A stretch of 64,000 nt of DNA from Methylophaga sp. (GCF_030651745.1 NZ_JAUSCC010000025.1:50708-114707); one strand, 5' to 3'. Shown: positions 1 through 8,874, numbered from the stretch's first letter. The notes: generated by a model from the letters alone, not told the origin. Numbers and translations are program-made.

Positions 1-1442
1 TGAGCACCACGTTTACGTACTTCTTCGATAAATTGTTTCTGCTTGCGAGGATTGCCATGCCAAGCCAAGGCTTCACCATATTGCCTTCGCGCAGCACGAG
101 CTGCAGCATGTACATCCAAACCAGTCATGGCGATGATGCCATCGATACCTGCTTGAGCAAATGTTGTGAAATCATCGTTGAACAATGGTTCCACCGAATT
201 GATAATGGATTGCCAATGGGAGCGGGGTTGAACAAATTCCTTTATCCAATATTTACCACTGGTTTTAGTGTCTGGAGGTTGATTGGGAAAATAATTCACT
301 GGAATAAACACCGCCGCACCATTTTCACAGATAAAAGGATGCGGGTTTTCCAGTGACTCACTTATCTGTTCAATTTCTGATTGGGTTTTGCTGCTGACAG
401 GAATAAGCGGAATTTGCAGTTGTTTAAGTTTTGCCAATACGGGATCGGCTTCATCATGACGATAATTATGGTGATCCAGCAGACTGCCATCCAGATCGGT
501 AAACACCAGCAGCGAGGCTTTTGGGCACGATGCGGGAGCTATAAATTGTTTAGGACGTTTCAAAGCCACGATATCTCTTTCCATATTGAGTTCAAAAACA
601 TAATCCATTTGTTCGGGAAGTGAATCCAGACAGTGCTGTGTGACACGTTGGTAATATTGAATAAACCGTGCGATCTCATCTGCATTCATAATTTTGTTTT
701 CAGTTGAACTGACTACTTTCTGCAGTTTTTCTTCCTGCTCGAGCCGCCAGTCATAGATGCATTCAAAATTAGGTGCTTTGAGCATGATCCAGCTATCAAC
801 TCTTTGGAATAATGCTGGATATTCCTGCTCAAGTTTTTGATTCACAAAGCGTCGCCAGTAAGCATCTGGATCTTCACTTTGTTCCAGTGCGTTAATTGGG
901 GTGGTCAACACCTCATCAGGTTGTGGGCAGGCCCCCATGCACCAGCCTTCCAATACAATAAATTTTGGGGCGTTTTCTAACACTGGCCATTGATCAATAG
1001 GAAAACGGTCATCATGGGCTTTATCAAAACGCGGTATCGCAATATTTTTTCGTTCTGAAAGTAGTTTATCCAGGATTGATAATGCCAGTTCAACATCATG
1101 GGTTCCTGGTACACCGCGAGTGGCTAATAAGGGATGAACCGTATTGGCCAGCTCGACTCGTTGTTGATGAGTGAGATAGAAATCATCCAAGGACAAAGCG
1201 ATCGCAGACTGATGGTGTTGGGTGGTCAGTAGATGGACTAAACATTCAGCTAAAGTGCTTTTGCCAGAGCCCTGCGCACCATGGATACCGATGATTATGG
1301 GGCGTTTTGCTTTCTTTTGGTGCAAAACCAGTTCTTTAGCCATATCGGCAAACCAATCATCAATTTGTTTTGCATATTTAGCTGAGAGCTGATGCTCGCT
1401 CAGAAAAGTCTGAATGTTTGTAGAGGGATTGACCATCACCAT
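1..1442 (-). CDS. D-glycerate 3-kinase fused to glycosyl-3-phosphoglycerate phosphatase (HAD), 3' end outside window
   Basis: One uninterrupted minus-strand frame of 480 visible residues runs off the left edge. Residues 1 to about 305 match plant/bacterial GLYK-type D-glycerate 3-kinase: a P-loop GAQGSGKST (about residue 55), SLDDFYLT, PRFDKAHDDRFP and VLEGWCMG. From about residue 310 a HAD-IIB domain begins with FTDLDGSLLDHHNY (nucleophile Asp at about 316), then PVSSKTQSEIE and PFICENGAAV, as in mannosyl/glucosyl-3-phosphoglycerate phosphatases. The frame was checked at the P-loop, at the junction and at the left edge, and there is no stop between domains. The kinase makes 3-phosphoglycerate from glycerate; the phosphatase would release mannosyl- or glucosylglycerate, a compatible solute. 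Which sugar is not visible. Two in-frame ATGs, 1442 and 1436, are possible starts; neither has a strong ribosome site. The fusion itself is the unusual point. Confidence 0.85.
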   Translation of the reverse strand, partial: MVMVNPSTNIQTFLSEHQLSAKYAKQIDDWFADMAKELVLHQKKAKRPIIIGIHGAQGSGKSTLAECLVHLLTTQHHQSAIALSLDDFYLTHQQRVELANTVHPLLATRGVPGTHDVELALSILDKLLSERKNIAIPRFDKAHDDRFPIDQWPVLENAPKFIVLEGWCMGACPQPDEVLTTPINALEQSEDPDAYWRRFVNQKLEQEYPALFQRVDSWIMLKAPNFECIYDWRLEQEEKLQKVVSSTENKIMNADEIARFIQYYQRVTQHCLDSLPEQMDYVFELNMERDIVALKRPKQFIAPASCPKASLLVFTDLDGSLLDHHNYRHDEADPVLAKLKQLQIPLIPVSSKTQSEIEQISESLENPHPFICENGAAVFIPVNYFPNQPPDTKTSGKYWIKEFVQPRSHWQSIINSVEPLFNDDFTTFAQAGIDGIIAMTGLDVHAAARAARRQYGEALAWHGNPRKQKQFIEEVRKRGA

Positions 1443-1728
1443 TGCCTGTTCCAATCGATATTGAAATAGCCTGACGCAAGTTTCATACCGGTATAGTGAA
1501 AAACTCCAGAGAGCTTTGTTTACACGATAGTTACTCGTGTGCTGGATTGACTGGATTGGCTTAGAAAAATCCACAGGAATGTCGTATGAAGATTAAACCG
1601 TAGAATTTAGAGAGTGAGAATGGATTGGAAAGAAGTGCTTTTTTCACAGGGACTGTTCTGATGGGAAAAATTTACATGGCATTGGATTCTGTTGAGAACC
1701 CGCCTTAACCATTCAACAAAAACAACGC

Positions 1729-1758
1729 AAAAAAAAGGGTAAACCCGAAGGTTTACCC
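1729..1758 (-). terminator. Intrinsic terminator
   Basis: On the minus strand: stem GGGTAAACC, loop TTCG, stem GGTTTACCC, then eight T. The 9-bp stem is perfect. It points leftward, towards the kinase-phosphatase gene, so it belongs to a transcript that begins to the right of 1760. Confidence 0.75.
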
Positions 1759-1810
1759 AAAGCTCAGCACGCAGCGAGAGAGAACGAACATGCACTGAAG
1801 AAAACTACAA
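1729..1810 (-). ncRNA. Candidate small RNA, about 80 nt
   Basis: The interval is bounded by a sigma-54-like promoter on the upstream side (minus strand, 1819-1836) and a perfect intrinsic terminator at 1729-1758. The short minus-strand frames across it (for example 1764-1994) have no ribosome site or family-like sequence, so a non-coding transcript is the simplest reading. I do not recognise an RNA family. The role is unknown; sigma-54 dependence would suggest nitrogen, carbon-source or exopolysaccharide control. It could instead be a 3' UTR remnant. Confidence 0.35.
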
Positions 1811-1818
1811 TTGTGTTA

Positions 1819-1836
1819 TTGCAGGAACAATGCCAA
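1819..1836 (-). promoter_or_regulatory. Candidate sigma-54 promoter
   Basis: Reading the minus strand, TTGGCATTGTTCCTGCAA matches the -24/-12 consensus YTGGCACG-N4-TTGCW, with GG and GC separated by exactly 10 bases. Transcription would start near 1809, about 50 bases ahead of a minus-strand intrinsic terminator. No minus-strand gene with convincing coding character lies between them. Confidence 0.45.
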
Positions 1837-2020
1837 AAAAATAAATCATTACAAAACAGTTGTTTATAGTTTTTGTGGGATGGGGGCTTGAGTCTTTCGC
1901 ACCACAAAACAGCAGCTTTGCACCTCAGCAGCGCATTAAATTGGTTGTTAACAGAATTTTTCGAGCTTTTAGGTTGGTCGAAAAGCCAATACAACTTTTT
2001 TAACGAGTCATCGAAAAATA

Positions 2021-2386
2021 ATGAACATCAATATTGGTACAGTACTTTTAGTGTTTTCGGCGACTTTATGGGCTGCAGATATGCAGAGTCCACAGAGCTT
2101 AATCACTGATTGTTATCAGGAATGGCAGAGTAGGGGATGGACATTAGGTGAAGATCAGCGCCTTGCTGATGAGGTTGAAAACTTCCGTAATGGAATTATC
2201 AGGATTTGCGAGGTGCGGGCAGAATTGTTTTTGCAAGGTGAAAATATTTCCCCTTATATCCAGGGCCGTCTTCGAGATTTGGCACCTTATATTTTTACGG
2301 CTGATAAAGAGGATATTAAACAACGGATCCTGATGGTCAATGGCCAAATGTCCTATCCCGGAGCTTCAGACTTTTTATCAGAATAA
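2021..2386 (+). CDS. Small secreted protein of unknown function
   Basis: The 121-residue product starts with a short hydrophobic signal peptide (MNINIGTVLLVFSATLWAAD), probably cleaved after WAA, giving a periplasmic protein of about 100 residues. The mature part is acidic and helical-looking, with two cysteines (in TDCYQ and IRICEV) that could form a disulfide. I do not recognise a family. It precedes the beta-propeller lipoprotein by 155 bases on the same strand. The ribosome site is weak. The reading rests on the signal peptide and on ordinary coding-like composition. Confidence 0.55.
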   Translation: MNINIGTVLLVFSATLWAADMQSPQSLITDCYQEWQSRGWTLGEDQRLADEVENFRNGIIRICEVRAELFLQGENISPYIQGRLRDLAPYIFTADKEDIKQRILMVNGQMSYPGASDFLSE

Positions 2387-2541
2387 TTAATGTATCTCTT
2401 CGGGTATGATTAAAAAAGAAAGCCAGATGCTTAGATACCAAAAACAGTATTAATGTGGAAAAATCTCTGCTTTCAGGACGATGTTAAAGCAAGATTGTCC
2501 TGGCCAAGGCTACATACTTTACTAATTAAAAATCGTAGACA

Positions 2542-3663
2542 ATGAATCAATATCCATTATTTAAACTCAGCAAAGCAGCTTGTGGACTATTCTTTCTGGT
2601 CGCTATAACTGGTTGTTCAGAGAAAACTGATACTGAATCTTCAGCCATGTTTAGAGCTGATTTACATCGTAGTGGTGATTTTCTTACCCAAGGCCCACAG
2701 CAAAAACCTGAAGTTGTATGGCGCTATCATGCGGATGTTGGAGCGTCATCATCACCTATTAGTAGTGGTAACTTAGTGTTTTCAGGCAGGTTTGACGGCT
2801 TGATGTTGGCATTAAATAAAAGGACTGGCCAAGTGCAATGGCAGTTTGCTACTCAGGGTGGACTTTTTTCAACGCCAGCGGTTGCAGAAGAGCAGTTAGT
2901 ATTTGGCAGTGATGATAAAAATATTTATGCCTTGAATAAGTTTACCGGCAGTTTCTTGTGGGCATTTGAAACCCAAGACAGAGTGTTTGCCTCACCTTTA
3001 ATTGCCAAAGGTACGGTATTTATCGGCAGCCTTGATCACAACTTCTATGCAATTGATCGGCATAGTGGCGAACTCAAATGGCATATTGAAACACAAGGGC
3101 AGGTCGATTCATCAGCTGCTATACATAATGATCAATTATATTTTGGTAGTGATGATGGTTCTTTGTATGCAGTCTCCATTAACGGCGAACTGTTATGGAC
3201 CTTGGATACTGGAGCTGCCATTGATGCATCGCCGGTTATTTCTCCAGCAGACAATATGCTCTATGTCGGTAATGATGCAGGAGTGTTGTTTGCAATTGAT
3301 CTCGAATCCGGTAAGCCAGTATGGACGTTTGAGTCTGGCTCCAGATTGTTTGCTTCACCGGGGTTAAAAGATCAGCAGATTATTTTTGCAGCCACAGATG
3401 GCCGGGTATTTTCTTTAAACAAGGAAAGTGGTGAACCTTTTTGGCAGTTTGACGCTCAAGCCGTTTTATTTTCATCACCTGCACTAGCCGGTGAACAGGT
3501 TTATATAGGTTCAATGGATGGTTATCTATATGCGATTGATATAAATAATGGTGAGCAAATATGGCGATTTGATTCCGGTTGGGCCATATTTGCTTCACCA
3601 TTTGTCGATAATGGAACGCTTTATATCAGTAGCGATGATGGCGATTTATTCGCGTTACGCTGA
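2542..3663 (+). CDS. PQQ-like beta-propeller lipoprotein
   Basis: The 373-residue protein has a lipoprotein signal with lipobox ITGC (Cys about 25), so it is probably anchored in a membrane facing the periplasm. The rest is a run of about eight blades of roughly 40 residues, each with the PQQ-repeat pattern LYAIDxxxGExxWxF and a preceding SSPxxxxxxxxxGS. The fold is that of BamB and of quinoprotein dehydrogenases, but it is too short for a dehydrogenase and no catalytic residues are visible. BamB itself normally lies in the der/hisS region, so a scaffold or carbohydrate-linked role at this exopolysaccharide locus is equally possible. Its stop overlaps the end of the convergent galU gene by 9 bases. 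Confidence 0.85.
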   Translation: MNQYPLFKLSKAACGLFFLVAITGCSEKTDTESSAMFRADLHRSGDFLTQGPQQKPEVVWRYHADVGASSSPISSGNLVFSGRFDGLMLALNKRTGQVQWQFATQGGLFSTPAVAEEQLVFGSDDKNIYALNKFTGSFLWAFETQDRVFASPLIAKGTVFIGSLDHNFYAIDRHSGELKWHIETQGQVDSSAAIHNDQLYFGSDDGSLYAVSINGELLWTLDTGAAIDASPVISPADNMLYVGNDAGVLFAIDLESGKPVWTFESGSRLFASPGLKDQQIIFAATDGRVFSLNKESGEPFWQFDAQAVLFSSPALAGEQVYIGSMDGYLYAIDINNGEQIWRFDSGWAIFASPFVDNGTLYISSDDGDLFALR

Positions 3664-4512
3664 TTTATTCAGATGTTCGTGTTCGTAATAATAGTTGGTG
3701 GCTTCTACAAAACCTTCAACGCTACCGCAGTCGAAACGACGGCCTTTGAACTTAACTGCTAAGACTAATCGATCTTGTGCCATCAAACGCAAAGCATCAG
3801 TGATCTGGATTTCACCATTGGTACCTGGTTTGGTTTTACGTAGATATTCAAAAATTTCAGGCGTTAAAATATAGCGGCCAATAATTGCCAGGTTGCTCGG
3901 CGCTTCTTCTGGCTTGGGTTTTTCTACCATGTCTTTGATTTGATAAATGCCAGGGGCGATTTCATCACCGGAAATAACTCCATAGCTGTGTGTTTCTTCG
4001 GCTGGTACTTCTTCAATGGCCACAATGCTGCATTGATAACGTTCATATAGAGCAATTAATTGGCTAAGTGCACGATCGCCACCTTCATCAGGTTTGGCAC
4101 ATAAATCATCCGCGAGGATGACTGCAAAAGGTTCATCGCCAATCATCGGTTCGCCAGTCAGGATGGCATGGCCAAGCCCTAACATGTCGCGTTGGCGCAT
4201 AAATACAAATTCACAGTTATCCATCAGATAACGAATGTCATCGAGAAATTTTTCTTTTGGAGTGCCTTTAATTTGATGCTCAAGCTCAAAACTGGTATCA
4301 AAGTGATCTGCAATCGCTCGTTTACCACGACCGGTAATAAAGCCTACTTGAGTTATTCCTGCCTCCATGGCTTCTTCAACACCATATTGAATCAATGGTT
4401 TACTAACTATTGGCAACATTTCTTTTGGCATGGCTTTGGTAGCTGGCAAAAAACGCGTGCCATATCCTGCTGCTGGAAATAAACATTTTCTTATAAGACT
4501 TTTTACAGCCAT
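3655..4512 (-). CDS. galU: UTP-glucose-1-phosphate uridylyltransferase
   Basis: GalU joins UTP and glucose 1-phosphate to give UDP-glucose in the cytoplasm. The N-terminal nucleotide-binding motif GYGTRFLPATKAMPKEMLP, the following SKPLIQYGVEEA, and VEKPKPEEAPSNLAIIGRY are typical. The chosen start (MAVKSL) has AAGGA nine bases upstream; a start 18 bases earlier at 4530 lacks a comparable site. The 285 residues match the family length. It is transcribed against the rest of the locus but feeds galE and the polysaccharide genes that follow. Confidence 0.95.
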   Translation of the reverse strand: MAVKSLIRKCLFPAAGYGTRFLPATKAMPKEMLPIVSKPLIQYGVEEAMEAGITQVGFITGRGKRAIADHFDTSFELEHQIKGTPKEKFLDDIRYLMDNCEFVFMRQRDMLGLGHAILTGEPMIGDEPFAVILADDLCAKPDEGGDRALSQLIALYERYQCSIVAIEEVPAEETHSYGVISGDEIAPGIYQIKDMVEKPKPEEAPSNLAIIGRYILTPEIFEYLRKTKPGTNGEIQITDALRLMAQDRLVLAVKFKGRRFDCGSVEGFVEATNYYYEHEHLNKSA

Positions 4513-4768
4513 TGACGAGATCCTTATCAAACTGTTGTAGAAAAAAGTGATGACGTTAAGCTAAAGTAATTGCCTGTGAAGTTCAAGAACAGGCTAAACA
4601 AACATTTTAGATTTAGTCACCTTTGGACTGATATATTGTAATCATTCAACATTACTATTTAATTTCGTTTTACAGAAATCTCCAAATTTAAATACTCGGG
4701 TTAATGACGACATTGAAATTTGCGTGAGCGAATAGCGATGATTTTATGTGAGACAAGGAAAGTAATAA
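4513..4768. other. Divergent intergenic region between galU and galE
   Basis: 256 AT-rich bases that must hold promoters for galU (leftward) and for the galE-manC-glycosyltransferase operon (rightward). I see no convincing -35/-10 pair, riboswitch or terminator; there is an AT-rich stretch around 4620-4700. Confidence 0.4.
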
Positions 4769-5749
4769 ATGAAAGTTTTAGTTCTTGGTGGAGCCGGTTA
4801 TATCGGTTCACATATTTGTAAAGCCCTTGCGTTGATGAACCATGAGACTGTTGTTTTAGATAATCTAAGCACAGGCCATCGTGAAGCAGTGCGTTGGAGT
4901 CGCTTTATTGAGGCAGATATTCTTGATTCAACTGCGCTTATAAATATACTACAAAATGAAGGCCCGTTTGATTTGATAATGCATTTCTGTGCTAAGTCAT
5001 TGGTGGGTGAGTCAGTACAAAATCCAGCACTTTATTATCGAAATAATGTGGTCGGTACCTTGAATTTGCTGGATGCCATGGTGGCAACTAAACATGATAA
5101 GTTGGTATTTTCATCAACTGCTGCGGTTTTCGGAATGCCGGAAAAAGACTTGATAGATGAACAACATAACCGATTACCAATTAATCCTTATGGCCAATCT
5201 AAAAAAATAATTGAAGAGGTATTGGGTGACTACCATCAGGCTTATGGTATAAAGTCGGTTGCATTACGCTATTTTAATGCCTGCGGTGCTGATCCCGATG
5301 GTGAAATTGGCGAACGTCACGAACCCGAAACACATTTAATTCCAAATATTCTTAAATCTGCCATTGCGGGCAAGAGCTCAGAATTGAAGGTGTTTGGTGA
5401 TAATTATCCAACACCCGATGGGACCTGTATTCGGGATTATATTCATGTAAACGATTTGGCTTCAGCACATATTCTGGCTGGCGAATATTTACAGGGTAAT
5501 AATGGTGCGTTTGCATTTAACCTTGGAAACGGCAGTGGCTTCAGTGTTTTTCAAGTGATTGAAGCCGCTAGGAAAGTTATCAAACAGGATATTGTATTTT
5601 CAATTGAGGCCCCAAGAGTGGGAGATCCTCCTATTCTAGTTGCTGATTCAGCCAAAGCAAAACAGGTTCTTGGTTGGCAACCAACTTATAGAGATATTGA
5701 GTCAATCATTGCTACGGCCTGGACGTGGCATCAAAACGAACGGTTTTAG
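4769..5749 (+). CDS. galE: UDP-glucose 4-epimerase
   Basis: This short-chain dehydrogenase/reductase-fold enzyme interconverts UDP-glucose and UDP-galactose with bound NAD. The dinucleotide motif GGAGYIG is at residues 7-13, the catalytic Ser/Thr region SST at 115-117 and the Y-x-x-x-K pair at Tyr141/Lys145. The C-terminal region contains VGDPPILVADSAKA. Length is 326 residues, slightly short of the E. coli enzyme at 338. A start with AAGGAAAG about 10 bases upstream is good. It is followed 16 bases later by the mannose-1-phosphate guanylyltransferase, so the two are probably co-transcribed. Confidence 0.95.
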   Translation: MKVLVLGGAGYIGSHICKALALMNHETVVLDNLSTGHREAVRWSRFIEADILDSTALINILQNEGPFDLIMHFCAKSLVGESVQNPALYYRNNVVGTLNLLDAMVATKHDKLVFSSTAAVFGMPEKDLIDEQHNRLPINPYGQSKKIIEEVLGDYHQAYGIKSVALRYFNACGADPDGEIGERHEPETHLIPNILKSAIAGKSSELKVFGDNYPTPDGTCIRDYIHVNDLASAHILAGEYLQGNNGAFAFNLGNGSGFSVFQVIEAARKVIKQDIVFSIEAPRVGDPPILVADSAKAKQVLGWQPTYRDIESIIATAWTWHQNERF

Positions 5750-5765
5750 TTAAGGATAGCTTGAG

Positions 5766-7166
5766 ATGATTCCTGTCATAATTTCTGGTGGAACTGGCAC
5801 ACGTCTGTGGCCATTATCGAGAAAAAACAAACCGAAACAGTTTTTATCTCTGTTTGGTGAATTCTCATTATTTCAAAACACACTAACCCGCTTATCAGGA
5901 TTGGAGGCGATTGAAGCTCCATTAATTGTCTGCAATAACGATCATCGTTTTATGGTTGCTGAACAGCTACAGGCAATCGATCTCAAAGCGAAAGACATCA
6001 TTCTTGAGCCATGTCCTCGAAATACTGCGCCGGCAATAGCCTTAGCGGCACTCCGAGCCCTTCAGACAGATAAAGATCCTTTGCTTTTAGTGTTAGCTGC
6101 AGATCATTTGATTCAAGATATTCCAGCGTTTCATTTAACTATCGAACAAGCTATTAAACTTGCCGAAAAGGACAATTTGGTGACGTTTGGAATACAGCCT
6201 CAATCTGCACATACGGGTTATGGTTATATCGAGGCAAAAGAAAAAAGCTCCCCAAGCAACGTTAAACAATTCGTGGAAAAACCCGATTTGGCAACAGCAG
6301 AGTCCTATCTGGCTGCAGGAAACTTTTTCTGGAACAGTGGCATGTTTTTGTTTAAGGCATCAACCTACATCAACGAATTACAAAAGTATTCACCTGAAAT
6401 GGTGAGCGCTTGTAAAAAAGCCCTTGAAAACTCCATTACTGATCTCGATTTTATACGAGTGGATGCCGAAGCCTTTGAGCAATCTCCAAGTGACTCAATT
6501 GATTATGCCGTGATGGAAAAAACAACCAAAGCGATGGTTGTTCCATTAGATGCCGGTTGGAGCGATGTGGGGTCATGGTCGTCTCTGTGGGAATCTTTTC
6601 CACAAGATGAAAACAATAATGTGTTAATTGGAGATGTGATTGCCGACTCGGTTCACAACTCCTATATACACAGTGAAAATCGTCTTGTGACGGTACTTGG
6701 TCTGGACAATATCGTAGTCGTGGAAACACATGATGCCATCATGGTGGCACACAAAGACCAGGCTCAAAATGTAAAAAATATTGTAGAAGCACTCAGTAAA
6801 CAAGATAGAAAAGAAGTACACACACATCGCAAATGCTATCGACCATGGGGCAGTTATGATTCTGTCGATATTGGTGAACGTTTTCAGGTAAAACGCATTA
6901 CCGTTAATCCCGGTGCATCTTTATCATTACAAATGCATTATCACCGTGCCGAGCATTGGGTGGTGGTGAGTGGAACTGCAGAAGTGACTCGAGATGAAGA
7001 AGTCATGCTTCTCGGTGAAAATGAGTCTACCTATATACCTTTAGGTAGCGTACATAGACTAAGAAACCCTGGCCGCGTACCTCTGGAAATTGTTGAAGTA
7101 CAATCAGGAAGCTATCTGGAGGAAGACGACATTGTTCGACTTCAAGATAGTTATAACCGTCAATAA
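5766..7166 (+). CDS. Mannose-1-phosphate guanylyltransferase / mannose-6-phosphate isomerase
   Basis: Bifunctional type II enzyme of the ManC/AlgA/XanB family, 466 residues. The N-terminal pyrophosphorylase domain shows SGGTGTRLWPLSRKNKPKQF at residues 7-26 and LEPCPRNTAPAIAL. The C-terminal cupin isomerase domain, from about residue 345, has RPWGSYD, metal-binding LQMHYHRAEHW and a final EVQSGSYLEEDDIVR. It makes GDP-mannose (and may interconvert fructose 6-phosphate and mannose 6-phosphate), a donor for the downstream glycosyltransferases. It sits between galE and the initiating transferase. Confidence 0.93.
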   Translation: MIPVIISGGTGTRLWPLSRKNKPKQFLSLFGEFSLFQNTLTRLSGLEAIEAPLIVCNNDHRFMVAEQLQAIDLKAKDIILEPCPRNTAPAIALAALRALQTDKDPLLLVLAADHLIQDIPAFHLTIEQAIKLAEKDNLVTFGIQPQSAHTGYGYIEAKEKSSPSNVKQFVEKPDLATAESYLAAGNFFWNSGMFLFKASTYINELQKYSPEMVSACKKALENSITDLDFIRVDAEAFEQSPSDSIDYAVMEKTTKAMVVPLDAGWSDVGSWSSLWESFPQDENNNVLIGDVIADSVHNSYIHSENRLVTVLGLDNIVVVETHDAIMVAHKDQAQNVKNIVEALSKQDRKEVHTHRKCYRPWGSYDSVDIGERFQVKRITVNPGASLSLQMHYHRAEHWVVVSGTAEVTRDEEVMLLGENESTYIPLGSVHRLRNPGRVPLEIVEVQSGSYLEEDDIVRLQDSYNRQ

Positions 7167-7195
7167 TCAACAAATGAGGTTCCGCGGAACAGTAT

Positions 7196-8599
7196 ATGGC
7201 CCAAGGTAAAATCAGACACTACGACTCTAAAATTAACGCTATTTCGAGACTTATAGATAGCGCAATTATTTTAGTGACATTTTTGGCCTTAATGGATTTG
7301 TTTGCTATTGAATGGCAACCCAAACATGTCTGGTCACTGTTATTTTCGATAATACTTTTTCACTTTTTCGCTGAATCGCAAGATGCTTACCGTTCATGGC
7401 GTGGAACATATCTGCGTGATGAAATCACCGCAGTATTGTTTTCCTGGGGAACCAGCATTGCTGTATTGGTCGCTATCGAGCTAATCGTTATCAACGAGCA
7501 GACCTATGCTGCACCTTTCTTACTTATCTGGTTTATAGCAACGCCCATTGAATTAATATCGTGGCACGCTATTGTTCGAATGGTACTAGGGATAATGCGT
7601 TCTAAGGGGTTGAATACACGCCGTGTAGCAATAGTGGGCGCAACTGAGCTGGGCTATAGACTGGAAAAATCCTTTGATGATATGGAGTGGACTGGCTATC
7701 GCTTTAGTGGATTTTATGATGATCGTAAACCAGCTCCTAACCGGCGTTTGGACGAAGGCAAAGCTATTGTTATAGGCAGTATTGAAGAACTTATAAGCGA
7801 CTGTCGAGCCGGTAAAATTGACGTTGTCTTTATTACTTTATCGTTGGCTGCAGAGGCACGTATTCGCCTAATGACAGAAAAACTTGCTGATACCACGGCT
7901 TCAGTTTATTTAGTTCCTGATCTTTTTACATTTAATTTGCTTAACTCCAGATGGGTGGATTATCAGGGTATTACTGCTATCAGTATCTATGAAACACCGT
8001 TTGCTGGGATTGATAGTGCGATTAAACGTATAGAAGATATTGTATTGAGTTTTTTGATCCTTTGTCTGATCGCTATTCCAATGTTATTTATTGCCATCGG
8101 AATAAAGGCAACTTCCAAAGGTCCGGTATTCTTTAAACAAACGCGTTACGGCATGGATGGCGAAAAAATCAAGGTCTGGAAGTTTCGCACCATGACGGTT
8201 GCTGAAGATGGCGATAAAGTTATACAGGCCAAAAAGGATGATCAACGTATAACTCACTTCGGCGGTATTTTACGTAAAACCTCGCTTGATGAGTTGCCAC
8301 AGTTTTTTAATTCATTGGGTGGCTCCATGTCTATTGTTGGACCAAGACCGCATGCGGTTGCCCATAACGAAGAATATCGGGCAAAAATCCAGGGCTATAT
8401 GCTTCGGCATAAAGTCAAGCCAGGTATCACTGGGTTAGCACAAATAAACGGCTTTCGTGGAGAGACCGATACCCTTGATAAAATGGAAGGCCGGGTTAAG
8501 TATGATCTGCAATATATTCAGACCTGGACACTGCTTCTCGATCTGAAAATTATTTTATTGACGATCACTAGAGGTTTTGTTGGAAAGAATGTATATTAA
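7196..8599 (+). CDS. Undecaprenyl-phosphate glycosyl-1-phosphate transferase (WcaJ/EpsE type)
   Basis: The 467-residue polytopic membrane protein transfers a sugar phosphate, probably glucose 1-phosphate, to undecaprenyl phosphate and so starts each repeat unit. There are four predicted helices in the first 130 residues, a central CoA-binding-like domain (VAIVGATELGYRLE), then one helix and the catalytic bacterial-sugar-transferase domain with KVWKFRTM, LRKTSLDELPQFFN, MSIVGPRPHA and KPGITGLAQINGFRG. This matches the exopolysaccharide undecaprenyl-phosphate glucose phosphotransferase family. The ribosome site is poor. It ends the first operon; the riboswitch cassettes follow. Confidence 0.92.
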   Translation: MAQGKIRHYDSKINAISRLIDSAIILVTFLALMDLFAIEWQPKHVWSLLFSIILFHFFAESQDAYRSWRGTYLRDEITAVLFSWGTSIAVLVAIELIVINEQTYAAPFLLIWFIATPIELISWHAIVRMVLGIMRSKGLNTRRVAIVGATELGYRLEKSFDDMEWTGYRFSGFYDDRKPAPNRRLDEGKAIVIGSIEELISDCRAGKIDVVFITLSLAAEARIRLMTEKLADTTASVYLVPDLFTFNLLNSRWVDYQGITAISIYETPFAGIDSAIKRIEDIVLSFLILCLIAIPMLFIAIGIKATSKGPVFFKQTRYGMDGEKIKVWKFRTMTVAEDGDKVIQAKKDDQRITHFGGILRKTSLDELPQFFNSLGGSMSIVGPRPHAVAHNEEYRAKIQGYMLRHKVKPGITGLAQINGFRGETDTLDKMEGRVKYDLQYIQTWTLLLDLKIILLTITRGFVGKNVY

Positions 8600-8704
8600 T
8601 ACCAGAGCTCAAATTTTCGATATGACATCGCTGTCTATTCGATGAGATATTGAGACTCGTTCTCATGGATTAAAACTCAACGTAATTTCTTTTCCTGTAC
8701 TTAG

Positions 8705-8722
8705 TTATCTAACGTTAGATAA
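8705..8722. promoter_or_regulatory. Perfect 18-bp palindrome, candidate operator
   Basis: TTATCTAACGTTAGATAA is a perfect inverted repeat with no spacer, about 80 bases ahead of the first c-di-GMP riboswitch. It lies where a promoter for the first PEP-CTERM cassette is expected. I see no second copy before the other two cassettes. Confidence 0.4.
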
Positions 8723-8800
8723 ATTAGTTTCAGGAATGATGAACTAAGAGAAGTTTCTGAGAGTCAATTCCTCGGGGCCAATGTTGTTCCCGATAATCTA

Positions 8801-8874
8801 GCCAAACTTACCGCGAGGTAAGGTCGGAAAGCCACGGATCTTTAGGGAAACTTTAAGATGGCCGGGTTGCATTG
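8801..8874 (+). ncRNA. c-di-GMP-I (GEMM-I) riboswitch, copy 1
   Basis: The sequence follows the GEMM-I aptamer order: CCAAAC, a P2 hairpin CTTACC-GCGA-GGTAAG with a GNRA tetraloop (8807-8822), the receptor/junction GGAAAGCCACGGATC, a P3 stem GATCTT/AAGAT, and GGCCGGGTTGC. It ends 28 bases before the ATG of the first PEP-CTERM gene and is followed by a U-run and then the ribosome site. The call is from motif recognition; a covariance-model search would settle it. Confidence 0.85.

Noticed and set aside
33..623. Two plus-strand frames (33-356 and 381-623)
   Set aside because: They lie antisense to the kinase-phosphatase fusion, whose minus-strand frame has clear family motifs across the whole interval.
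1764..1994. Minus-strand frame of 76 residues ahead of the terminator
   Set aside because: No ribosome site, cysteine/aromatic-rich shadow-like composition, and a better explanation as non-coding RNA with its own promoter.
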